Source: Roseomonas mucosa ATCC BAA-692
Lineage (GTDB): Bacteria > Pseudomonadota > Alphaproteobacteria > Acetobacterales > Acetobacteraceae
Direction of reading: 5' to 3'
Length of the DNA: 64,000 nt
Assembly (NCBI RefSeq): GCF_000622225.1
Contig: NZ_JHWD01000010.1
Coordinates: 1-64,000 of the forward strand
The notes below the pieces were generated by a model. It did not search any database, was not told the DNA's origin, and worked only from the letters and a program-made list of their open reading frames with translations. The position numbers were made by a program, and so were the translations under genes. Below are positions 57,740 to 64,000 of this stretch, piece after piece. Every line of letters starts with the position of its first letter. The first letter of the stretch is position 1.

Positions 57740-58615
57740 TCACCCCCGCCCGAAAGTGCCCGCCAGCCCCGCCTCCAGCGAACGCGGCACGACGCCCAGC
57801 TCCGCCCGCATCGGCCCGGTGTCGAAGCCCTTGTCCTCCGTCAGCCGCCGCAGCTCGCTCGCCCGCACGGTGGGCAGGAACGGCAGCAGCCGGGTGAGGG
57901 GGGACAGCGCCAGCAGCGGCGCCAGCGGCACGGGCAGCACCGGCGGCACCCGCACCCCGGCGGCATGGCACACCGCGCGCAGGAAATCGGCATAGCGCAC
58001 CGCCTCCGGCCCGGCGATCACCAGCGCCCTGGGCGCCTCCCAGTCCCGCGCCAGGGCGGCGCGCAGGCTGGCGGTCACGTCGTCCTGGTGGATCGGCTGC
58101 ACCAGGGCGCGCCCGCCGCCGGGCAGGGGGGCGAGGGGCAGGCGCCGCATCAGCGCGGCCAGGCGCTGCACATTGTCCTCCCCCTGGGCGCCATAGATCA
58201 TGGTGGGGTGCAGGATCACGCCGTTCCGGCCGCTGGCCAGCAGCGCCGCCTCGCCGGCCCGCACGCCGTCGCCATGCGCATCCGCCCAGCGGGAGAAGCG
58301 GCGCGTGCTGCCCATCAGCACGATCCGCGCCTCCGCCGGCGCCGCGTCCAGGATGGCGGCGGCGTGCCGCGCATGGGCGCCGGACACGATGCGCCCGGCC
58401 CCCGCCAGGGCGGTGCGGAGGGCGGCGGCATCCTGCAGGTCCGCGATGCGCGGCGTGCCCGGCAGGCCGGTGGCGGCCCAGCGCTCCGCGCTGCGCACCA
58501 CGGGGACGTAGGGGATGCCGTCACCGGCCAGGGAGCGGCAGAGCGTGGCCCCGGAACGGCCGGAAGCCCCGATCACCGTGACCGGGCCATCTCCGGGACG
58601 CAGCGTGGCATTCAC
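57740..58615 (-). CDS. NAD(P)-binding SDR/NmrA-like protein
   Basis: A 291-residue Rossmann-fold protein of the atypical extended SDR group. The dinucleotide motif is VTVIGASGRSGATLCRSL near residue 13. VLMGSTRRF and ILHPTMIYGAQGEDNV correspond to the catalytic strand and YxxxK neighbourhood of the extended SDR fold, here with YGAQG. Members act as NADH dehydrogenase-like or sugar-nucleotide proteins; the role here is unknown. Its ATG overlaps the stop of the extensin-like gene upstream. Confidence 0.82.
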   Translation of the reverse strand: MNATLRPGDGPVTVIGASGRSGATLCRSLAGDGIPYVPVVRSAERWAATGLPGTPRIADLQDAAALRTALAGAGRIVSGAHARHAAAILDAAPAEARIVLMGSTRRFSRWADAHGDGVRAGEAALLASGRNGVILHPTMIYGAQGEDNVQRLAALMRRLPLAPLPGGGRALVQPIHQDDVTASLRAALARDWEAPRALVIAGPEAVRYADFLRAVCHAAGVRVPPVLPVPLAPLLALSPLTRLLPFLPTVRASELRRLTEDKGFDTGPMRAELGVVPRSLEAGLAGTFGRG

Positions 58616-59322
58616 CGGCAGGCCCGCCAGGGGCCGCGGTCGAGGTGGAAGTGGTCGCGGTGCAAGGCGTTGTACTCCGGTCCCAGGACGGCGTCGAAGA
58701 CGCGGCAGGCGCCGTCGCGCGCCGCGTGCAGGAAGGTGCCGCGCGGCCCGGGATCGTCCCAGTCGCGGGCCAGCGACACCTCGCGCCCGTCTGCCAGCAC
58801 GAAGCCCGCCACATCAAGGGCATTGGCGGTGGCGTGCTGGCTGCGCCTCGCCCCGTCCCCCCGGCCGCCGCGCACGGCGCGGCAGGCATAGGTGCCGAGC
58901 TGCCGGATGCGCACCACCTCCTGCCCCAGATGCTCCCGCGCGGCGGGTTGCAGGATGGCGTTGACATAGATGGCCCAGGAGGCACCCACCGCGCAGGTCG
59001 CCACGGGCGCCGCCGGGGACATCGGCGGCCCGAAATCCAGCCGCAGCGCCTCCAGGATCTCGCAGCCCTCGCCGGAAGGCTGGTCCGCCACACGGCGCAC
59101 GGGGATGCCGGCAGCCTCGAAGGCGGCGAAGCAGCGGTCCGGCTGCCACTTCATCTGCGCCAGCTTGAACCGGCCCAGCAGGTTGGGCGGCGCGCGCAGG
59201 TCCAGCGGCGCGAAAGGGTCCCAGGCCGGCGGCAGGCGCAGGAATCCCGCCAGCGCGGCCCCCAGCAGGGCAAGCGGCGGCAGCAGGAGGAGGGCGCGCT
59301 TCACGCGCATGGAGATGGCCAC
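58612..59322 (-). CDS. Extensin-like (M15-type) envelope protein
   Basis: A 236-residue protein with an N-terminal membrane anchor or signal (LLLLPPLALLGAALAGFL) and an extensin-C-like domain. It carries SQHATANALDVAGF (H-x6-D) and HRDHFHLDRG, the zinc-ligand pattern shared with D-Ala-D-Ala peptidases, and several cysteines. Peptidoglycan binding or cleavage is likely. GTG 59322 or ATG 59310 may be the start; neither has a clear ribosome binding site. Confidence 0.82.
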   Translation of the reverse strand: MAISMRVKRALLLLPPLALLGAALAGFLRLPPAWDPFAPLDLRAPPNLLGRFKLAQMKWQPDRCFAAFEAAGIPVRRVADQPSGEGCEILEALRLDFGPPMSPAAPVATCAVGASWAIYVNAILQPAAREHLGQEVVRIRQLGTYACRAVRGGRGDGARRSQHATANALDVAGFVLADGREVSLARDWDDPGPRGTFLHAARDGACRVFDAVLGPEYNALHRDHFHLDRGPWRACR

Positions 59323-59382
59323 GGCCCCACATTCCGGCAGCGGGAAGGGGGCGGATTTTGTGGTAACGAAATGCCGCCGGGT

Positions 59383-59404
59383 TTGTGGTATGAAAATACC
59401 ACAA
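59383..59404. promoter_or_regulatory. Perfect AT-rich palindrome upstream of rplM
   Basis: TTGTGGTAT (59383-59391) and ATACCACAA (59396-59404) are exact complements around GAAA. A further half-site TTTGTGGTA lies 25 bases upstream at 59357-59365. No T-run follows on either strand, so it looks like an operator rather than a terminator. It lies between the divergent extensin-like and rplM genes. Confidence 0.55.
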
Positions 59405-59424
59405 CGAAAAAACCCTGATTCTGC

Positions 59425-59453
59425 TTGACTTACAGGGCCAGGGCGGCGATATG
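59425..59453 (+). promoter_or_regulatory. Putative rplM-rpsI promoter
   Basis: TTGACT at 59425-59430 with a weak GATATG at 59448-59453, 17 bases apart, 33 bases before the rplM ATG. The palindrome at 59383-59404 lies just upstream of the -35 box. Confidence 0.4.
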
Positions 59454-59486
59454 CCGCGCCACTCCTACTGAACCATCTGGATCGCC

Positions 59487-59957
59487 ATGCTCTCGACGCA
59501 GACCCGCTCGATCAAGCCGGCGGAGGTCAAGAAGGACTGGGTGCTGATCGACGCGGAGGGCCTTGTGCTCGGCCGCCTCGCCGCCCTGGTCGCCAATCGC
59601 CTCCGCGGTAAGCACAAGCCTATCTTCACCCCGCATGTCGATTGCGGCGATCACGTCGTGATCGTGAATGCCGACAAGGTCCGCGTCACCGGCGCCAAGG
59701 CCGAGCAGTCCGTGTTCTACTGGCACACCGGCTATGCCGGCGGCATCAAGGGCCGCACGGTGCGCGAGCGCCTCGAGGGGCGCTTCCCCGAGCGCGTGAT
59801 CGAGAAGGCCGTGGAGCGCATGATCACCCGCGGCCCGCTCGGCCGCCAGCAGATGCGCAACCTCCATGTCTATGCCGGTGGCGAACACCCGCATGCCGGT
59901 CAGACGCCGTCGAAGATCGACATCGCGGCGCTGAACCGCAAGAACAAGGTGGCCTGA
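59487..59957 (+). CDS. rplM: 50S ribosomal protein L13
   Basis: L13 (156 residues), an early-assembling protein of the large subunit. Motifs: [44 protein letters not shown] split by the usual turn, [13 protein letters not shown] and [17 protein letters not shown]. It starts the conserved rplM-rpsI operon; rpsI begins two bases after its stop. Confidence 0.97.
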   Translation: MLSTQTRSIKPAEVKKDWVLIDAEGLVLGRLAALVANRLRGKHKPIFTPHVDCGDHVVIVNADKVRVTGAKAEQSVFYWHTGYAGGIKGRTVRERLEGRFPERVIEKAVERMITRGPLGRQQMRNLHVYAGGEHPHAGQTPSKIDIAALNRKNKVA

Positions 59958-59959
59958 CC

Positions 59960-60475
59960 GTGAGCGATACCCAGTCCACGAACGCCACGACCACCAACTC
60001 GCTGGCCGACCTCAAGACCCTCGTCGCCGGCACCCCGGCCGCCGAGGGCAGCACGGCCGCCGTGACCCGCGAGCCGAAGCGTGACGCCCAGGGCCGCGCC
60101 TATGCGACCGGCCGCCGCAAGAACGCCATCGCCCGCGTCTGGCTGAAGCCCGGCAAGGGCGTGGTCGAGGTCAACGGCAAGGCGCAGGCGAAGTACTTCG
60201 CCCGCCCGGTGCTGCGGATGCTGATCGCCCAGCCCTTCCTGGTGTCCGACCGCTACCAGCAGTTCGACGTGATCTGCACGGTGGTCGGTGGCGGCCTGTC
60301 CGGCCAGGCCGGCGCGGTGCGCCTCGGCGTCAGCCGCGCGCTCACCCACTACGAGCCCGCCCTGCGCCCGATCCTCAAGAAGGCCGGCTTCCTGACCCGC
60401 GACCCGCGCGTGGTCGAGCGCAAGAAGTACGGCAAGGCCAAGGCCCGACGTTCCTTCCAGTTCAGCAAGCGCTGA
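59960..60475 (+). CDS. rpsI: 30S ribosomal protein S9
   Basis: S9 (171 residues) of the small subunit, with an N-terminal extension of about 45 residues common in alphaproteobacteria. The conserved domain starts [18 protein letters not shown] and ends in [20 protein letters not shown] with FSKR, the tail that reaches the P-site tRNA. The start is GTG 59960. Two hairpins follow, the second a clear terminator. Confidence 0.97.
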   Translation: MSDTQSTNATTTNSLADLKTLVAGTPAAEGSTAAVTREPKRDAQGRAYATGRRKNAIARVWLKPGKGVVEVNGKAQAKYFARPVLRMLIAQPFLVSDRYQQFDVICTVVGGGLSGQAGAVRLGVSRALTHYEPALRPILKKAGFLTRDPRVVERKKYGKAKARRSFQFSKR

Positions 60476-60483
60476 CCGGGGGC

Positions 60484-60552
60484 GGGCGCCGGTCGGCGCC
60501 CGGGCCATGTCCGGTTCCGGAAAAGGGCGGTCCCGCTGGGGCCGCCCTTTTT
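60484..60552 (+). terminator. Terminator of rplM-rpsI
   Basis: A first hairpin (GGGCGCC, GGTC loop, GGCGCCC; 60484-60503) is followed by a strong one at 60521-60552. The second has AAAAGGGCGG pairing with CCGCCCTTTT, a further CCC/GGG pairing inside, and a T5 run, a classic intrinsic terminator. Confidence 0.88.
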
Positions 60553-60629
60553 CACGTTCTTGTCCGTTGTTCCGGCACGGTGGCTGCGTCATCACCGTGC
60601 TGCATCCGAGAGCGAGAGGAGTTCTCCGC

Positions 60630-61586
60630 ATGGCCAAGGGTTCCCTGCCGTCCGTCTTCGTGGACGGCGAGTCCGGCACCACGGGGCTGCAGATCGTCGA
60701 GCGCCTGCAGGACCTGCCGGGCGTCGCGCTGCGCTCCCTGCCGGCGGAGCGCCGCAAGGACCCGGAGGCCAAGCGCGCCCTGATGGCCGAGGTGGACGCC
60801 GTCGTGCTCTGCCTGCCCGACGACGCCGCCAAGGAAAGCGCCGCCATGGCGGCTTCCCTCGGCGCGGACGCGCCCAAGGTCCTGGACGCCTCCACCGCCC
60901 ACCGGGTGGACCCGGACTGGGTCTACGGCTTCCCCGAGCTCTCGCCGGAACAGGCGGCCGCCGTGGCCCGAGCCCCGCGCGTGAGCAATCCCGGCTGCTA
61001 CCCCACCGGCGGCATCGCGCTGCTGCGCCCGCTGGTCGATGCCGGCCTCATCCCGGCGGACTACCCGGTCACGGTGAACGCCGTCTCCGGCTATTCCGGC
61101 GGCGGCAAGGCGATGATCGCCGAGCACGAGACCGGCAAGGCGCCGAGTTTCGAGCTCTACGGCCTGGGGCTGGAGCACAAGCACGTGGCCGAGCTGCAGC
61201 GCTATTCCGGCCTGACGCGCCGGCCGCTCTTCGTGCCGAGCGTCGGGCATTTCCGGCAGGGCATGCTGGTCTCCATCCCGCTGCACCTCGACACGCTGCC
61301 GGGCAAGCCGTCCCCCGCCGACCTGCGCGCGGCGCTGGAGGCACGCTACGCGGATTCCCCCTGGGTCCACGTGCTGCCTGCCGAGGCGAACGGCAAGCTG
61401 GAGGCCGAGGCCCTGAACGACACCAACAGCCTGGAGCTGCGGGTCTTCGGCAGCGATGCCCGGGGGCAGGCGGTGCTGGTGGCGCGGCTGGACAATCTCG
61501 GCAAGGGCGCCTCGGGGGCGGCGGTGCAGAATCTCGGGCTGATGCTGGGCCTCGATGTCGAGGCACGGCTGGGCCGGGCCGCATGA
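60630..61586 (+). CDS. argC: N-acetyl-gamma-glutamyl-phosphate reductase
   Basis: A 318-residue type 2 ArgC, which reduces N-acetylglutamyl phosphate in arginine synthesis. The NADP loop is FVDGESGTTGLQIVERL and the catalytic cysteine is C123 in VSNPGCYPTGGIALL; GYSGGGKAMI and VPSVGHFRQGMLVSIPL are family motifs. GAGAGGAG precedes ATG 60630. Its stop overlaps the start of the carbonic anhydrase gene. Confidence 0.95.
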   Translation: MAKGSLPSVFVDGESGTTGLQIVERLQDLPGVALRSLPAERRKDPEAKRALMAEVDAVVLCLPDDAAKESAAMAASLGADAPKVLDASTAHRVDPDWVYGFPELSPEQAAAVARAPRVSNPGCYPTGGIALLRPLVDAGLIPADYPVTVNAVSGYSGGGKAMIAEHETGKAPSFELYGLGLEHKHVAELQRYSGLTRRPLFVPSVGHFRQGMLVSIPLHLDTLPGKPSPADLRAALEARYADSPWVHVLPAEANGKLEAEALNDTNSLELRVFGSDARGQAVLVARLDNLGKGASGAAVQNLGLMLGLDVEARLGRAA

Positions 61587-62110
61587 GCGCGACGGGAAAC
61601 ATCCTCCCTTTCGAGGGCAAGCTCCCCCGCATCCACCCCACCGCCTGGATCGCCCCCACCGCCGTGGTGATCGGCGACGTGGAGATCGGGGAGGGGGCCA
61701 GCGTCTGGTACCACTGCGTGCTGCGCGGCGACACCGCCGCGATCTCCGTCGGTGCCCGCTCCAACGTCCAGGACGGCACCATCGTCCACCTGAACGCCGG
61801 GGAGCCGGCGCGGATCGGCGCCGACGTCACCATCGGCCATGCCTGCATCATCCATGCCTGCACGCTGGAGGACGGCGCCTTCGTCGGCATGGGCGCCACG
61901 GTGCTGGACCGCGCGGTGATCGAGACCGGCGGGATGCTCGGCGCGGGCGGCCTGCTCGCGCCGGGCAAGGTGATCCGCCGCAACGAGCTCTGGCTCGGCT
62001 CCCCGGCGCGCATGGCCCGGCCGCGGACGGAGGAGGATCTCGCGCTCTTCGCCCGCACCGCCCCGCACTACGTGGAGCTGGCCGGGCGGCACCGCCGCAG
62101 CCTGGAATGA
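61583..62110 (+). CDS. Gamma-class carbonic anhydrase-like protein
   Basis: A 175-residue left-handed beta-helix protein of the gamma carbonic anhydrase family. The three zinc histidines are H69 (TIVHLN), H86 and H91 (TIGHACIIHAC), and R48/D50 in CVLRGD shape the site. Many relatives have weak or no anhydrase activity. It overlaps argC and the following lipoprotein gene by four bases each. Confidence 0.92.
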   Translation: MSATGNILPFEGKLPRIHPTAWIAPTAVVIGDVEIGEGASVWYHCVLRGDTAAISVGARSNVQDGTIVHLNAGEPARIGADVTIGHACIIHACTLEDGAFVGMGATVLDRAVIETGGMLGAGGLLAPGKVIRRNELWLGSPARMARPRTEEDLALFARTAPHYVELAGRHRRSLE

Positions 62111-62640
62111 GACGCGCCCGCCTCCTTCCGGTCCTGCTGCTGGCCGGCCTCGCCGCCTGCGCCACGGAAGCCAACGCCCCCGCCCTGCCGCCCATCGCCG
62201 CGACGGGGCAGGACCCGGCCATCGCCGCGATCTACGGCGCGATGCCGGTCTTCCGCGACACGCGCATCGTGGCGGGCCGGCCGGCAGAGGCCGCCATCGC
62301 CGCGATCCGGCTGGAATGGCTGGCGGCGGCGATGCCGCACGACCTGGCCTTCACGCACAGCAACCCCATCACCATCCCGGCGATGCAGGCGGCCCGCGAC
62401 AACCTCCGCGCTGCGCTCGGCATCCAGCCCGGGGCGCCGGGAACCGTCGTGATGGCCGGGCTGGCCGATGCGGCGGCGGCGCTGGCCCGGGGCGACGAGG
62501 AAGCGGCGCGCCGCGCCCTGCCGCCGCCGGTCTTCGCCCCGGACACGCTGCGGCGCCTCGGTCGCCTGCCCGACCTGCCGGAGGCCAACCTCGCCCTGCT
62601 GCGCGCCGCGAAGGACCTGGACAGCGGTCCCGGCTCCTGA
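62107..62640 (+). CDS. Predicted lipoprotein, first of a related pair
   Basis: A 177-residue protein with a lipoprotein signal (RLLPVLLLAGLAAC) and an all-helical, Ala-rich mature part. The RLEWLAAAM and ARDNLRAALGIQPGAPG segments match the next gene. It is coupled to the carbonic anhydrase gene (ATGA). The function is not recognised; an outer-membrane or periplasmic location is likely. Confidence 0.78.
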   Translation: MRRARLLPVLLLAGLAACATEANAPALPPIAATGQDPAIAAIYGAMPVFRDTRIVAGRPAEAAIAAIRLEWLAAAMPHDLAFTHSNPITIPAMQAARDNLRAALGIQPGAPGTVVMAGLADAAAALARGDEEAARRALPPPVFAPDTLRRLGRLPDLPEANLALLRAAKDLDSGPGS

Positions 62641-62696
62641 GACGGGCTCCCGGGGAGCGCGGTTGCCGAGCCGCGCCGGGGATGGGAAGACAGTCT

Positions 62697-63338
62697 ATGC
62701 AACGACGATTCCTGCTGCTGGCCCTGCTGCCGCTCGCCGCCTGCGCCGAACTGCGCGCCCCGCGCCGGCCGATCCCGCCGCCGCCCGGCCTGCTGGCCGG
62801 CCCCGACCAGGGGCGGCAGGCGATCCGGGAACTCGACGCGGCCTTCCGCAACGGCGCCGCCGCGCTGCGCGGCCATCCGGACCGGATGGCACGGGCCGCG
62901 GCGATCCTGGAATGGCTCTGCACGGACCTCGCCAGCAACCCGCGCTGGAACCCGGTCTCGCCGGGGGTGAAGCAGGTCGTCTACACCGCCCGCGACGAGG
63001 TGCGGAACGCCCTGGGCATCCAGCCGGAGGTGACGGGACAGGAGGCGGCCTCGGTCATGGCCCAGGTCGCCCGGGAACTGGCCGATGGGCAGGAGGTGCG
63101 CGCCCAGGCGCTGCTGGAGGACGAGCGCCGCTTCCGCAACGGCGGGGAGCGGGTGATCGCCCGGCTGCGCGACCCGGGCCCCCTGCCGAACAGCGAGATC
63201 GCCCTCGGCGCATTGGCGCAGGAGGTGGCGCGGCTGGATTCGGTGAACGGTTGGGTGGTGCAGCCCGCCGCCGATCCCTCGCTGACCGGCACGCGCGGGC
63301 TGGAGGACGATTCCTACCGCCCCACACCGGGCTTCTGA
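62697..63338 (+). CDS. Predicted lipoprotein, second of a related pair
   Basis: A 213-residue lipoprotein (signal RRFLLLALLPLAAC). It shares with the preceding gene the pattern of an ILEWL helix, then ARDEVRNALGIQPEVTG and an acidic helix, which points to duplication. It is 35 residues longer at both ends. ATG 62682 is an alternative start. Function unknown. Confidence 0.76.
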   Translation: MQRRFLLLALLPLAACAELRAPRRPIPPPPGLLAGPDQGRQAIRELDAAFRNGAAALRGHPDRMARAAAILEWLCTDLASNPRWNPVSPGVKQVVYTARDEVRNALGIQPEVTGQEAASVMAQVARELADGQEVRAQALLEDERRFRNGGERVIARLRDPGPLPNSEIALGALAQEVARLDSVNGWVVQPAADPSLTGTRGLEDDSYRPTPGF

Positions 63339-63390
63339 CCGCCGCCCCCAACCGGGTTCTCCGGCCAGGGGGCGGCGGCGGGCGCCGCGA

Positions 63391-64000
63391 TCAGTCCTGC
63401 GCCATCACCTTCACGTACTCGCCCGGCGCATCGGCCAGGGCCGGCAGCTTGCCGGCGCCCGGCTCCCGGGCGGGCACCTGCGCGTGGTCGAGGCCCGTGA
63501 CCCAGCGCTGCCAGTCCGGCCACCAGGACCCGGCGAGCTCGGTCGCACCCTCCAGCCATTCCTCCGGATCGGCGGGCAGCGCCTCGTTGGTCCAGTGGCT
63601 GTACTTGCCGCTCTCGGGCGGGTTCACCACCCCTGCGATATGCCCCGAGGCGGCGAGCACGAAGCGGATCGGCCCGCCATAGATCTGCGTGGCGCGATAG
63701 GTGCTCTTCCAGGGCGCGATATGGTCCTCGCGCGTCGAGAGCAGGTAGACGGGGATCTTGATCTTCCGCAGGTCGATCGGCACCCCGTCCAGCGTGATCC
63801 CCCCCGGCTTCACCAGGTCGTTCTGCTGGTACATGCGGCGCAGGTAGAAGCTGTGCATCCTCGCCGGCATGCGCGTGCTGTCGTCGTTCCAGAACAGCAG
63901 GTCGAAGGGGAAGGGCTCCTGCCCCAGCAGGTAGTTCTGGACCACGAAGCTCCAGATCAGGTCGTTGGCGCGGAGCATGTTGAAGGTGTTGGCCATCTCC
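63391..64000 (-). CDS. phaC: Polyhydroxyalkanoate synthase, C-terminal part
   Basis: The last 202 or so residues of a class I PHA synthase; the 5' end lies beyond the window. Visible are MANTFNMLRANDLIWSF, DLLFWNDDSTRMPA, LDGVPIDLRKIKIPVYLL, the catalytic aspartate in STREDHIAPW and the catalytic histidine in ASGHIAGVVNPP. The nucleophile cysteine would be upstream. With phaZ at 20.7 kb it shows that this organism makes and breaks down PHA. Confidence 0.95.
   Translation of the reverse strand, partial: EMANTFNMLRANDLIWSFVVQNYLLGQEPFPFDLLFWNDDSTRMPARMHSFYLRRMYQQNDLVKPGGITLDGVPIDLRKIKIPVYLLSTREDHIAPWKSTYRATQIYGGPIRFVLAASGHIAGVVNPPESGKYSHWTNEALPADPEEWLEGATELAGSWWPDWQRWVTGLDHAQVPAREPGAGKLPALADAPGEYVKVMAQD

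Noticed and set aside
59383-59404. Palindrome as an intrinsic terminator of the envelope operon
   Set aside because: There is no T-run after the stem on either strand, and it lies upstream of both divergent genes.

Overview
The window is GC-rich, densely packed bacterial DNA. Its gene content points to an alphaproteobacterium, probably a Roseomonas-like member of the Acetobacteraceae: an Rrf2-SUF iron-sulfur operon, a bacteriophytochrome with heme oxygenase, PHA synthase and depolymerase, an aerobic-type cobalamin pathway with CobG and CobN, and glnB-glnA. The assignment rests on gene content and codon style, not on a marker-gene comparison.

Layout. (1) 1-0.7 kb: the 3' end of an IS5-type transposase abuts a frameshifted small gene. 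(2) 0.7-8.3 kb: a NUDIX hydrolase, then rrf2-sufB-C-D-S-U-T-A, a complete SUF assembly operon. A 25-bp palindrome just upstream of rrf2 resembles an IscR type 1 site. (3) 8.3-23.3 kb: housekeeping and transport genes (an RNA methyltransferase, a DEAD-box helicase, mgsA, a LysR/TauE pair, parE, dps, an MFS exporter, phaZ and a purine permease). (4) 23.4-30.5 kb: bphO-bphP, then glnB-glnA with a sigma-54-like promoter, and an aminotransferase. (5) 30.6-33.9 kb: tRNA-His, a UbiH-type hydroxylase, alpha-ribazole phosphatase and a Tat-exported SGNH hydrolase. (6) 34-56 kb: a large cobalamin locus. (7) 56-64 kb: a peptidase/SDR/extensin group, rplM-rpsI, argC with a gamma carbonic anhydrase, two related lipoproteins and the C-terminal part of phaC.

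The cobalamin locus holds nearly the whole pathway. The main minus-strand operon (DUF1636-cobW-cobN-cobG-cobH-cobI-cobJ) lies behind a cobalamin riboswitch. It is followed by cobL-cobE-cobM and cobB-cobT-cobS on the same strand. cobK and cbiD sit between these blocks on the opposite strand and overlap their neighbours. cobU-cobO-cobQ run divergently from the riboswitch, and cobD and the threonine-phosphate decarboxylase follow. The set mixes aerobic-type CobG and CobN with a CbiD-type C1 methyltransferase. No CobF, CobA, BluB or CobS/CobT chelatase subunits are seen here.

The most useful observations beyond plain annotation are the Rrf2 palindrome, the cobalamin riboswitch, the sigma-54-like promoter of glnB, a seven-codon mini-ORF whose stop overlaps the TTG start of heme oxygenase, a five-hairpin island between cobB and cbiD, a perfect AT-rich palindrome before rplM, and a cobalamin phosphatase whose catalytic motif lies upstream of any standard start codon. 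I found no CRISPR array, no prophage structural cluster and no convincing new defence system.
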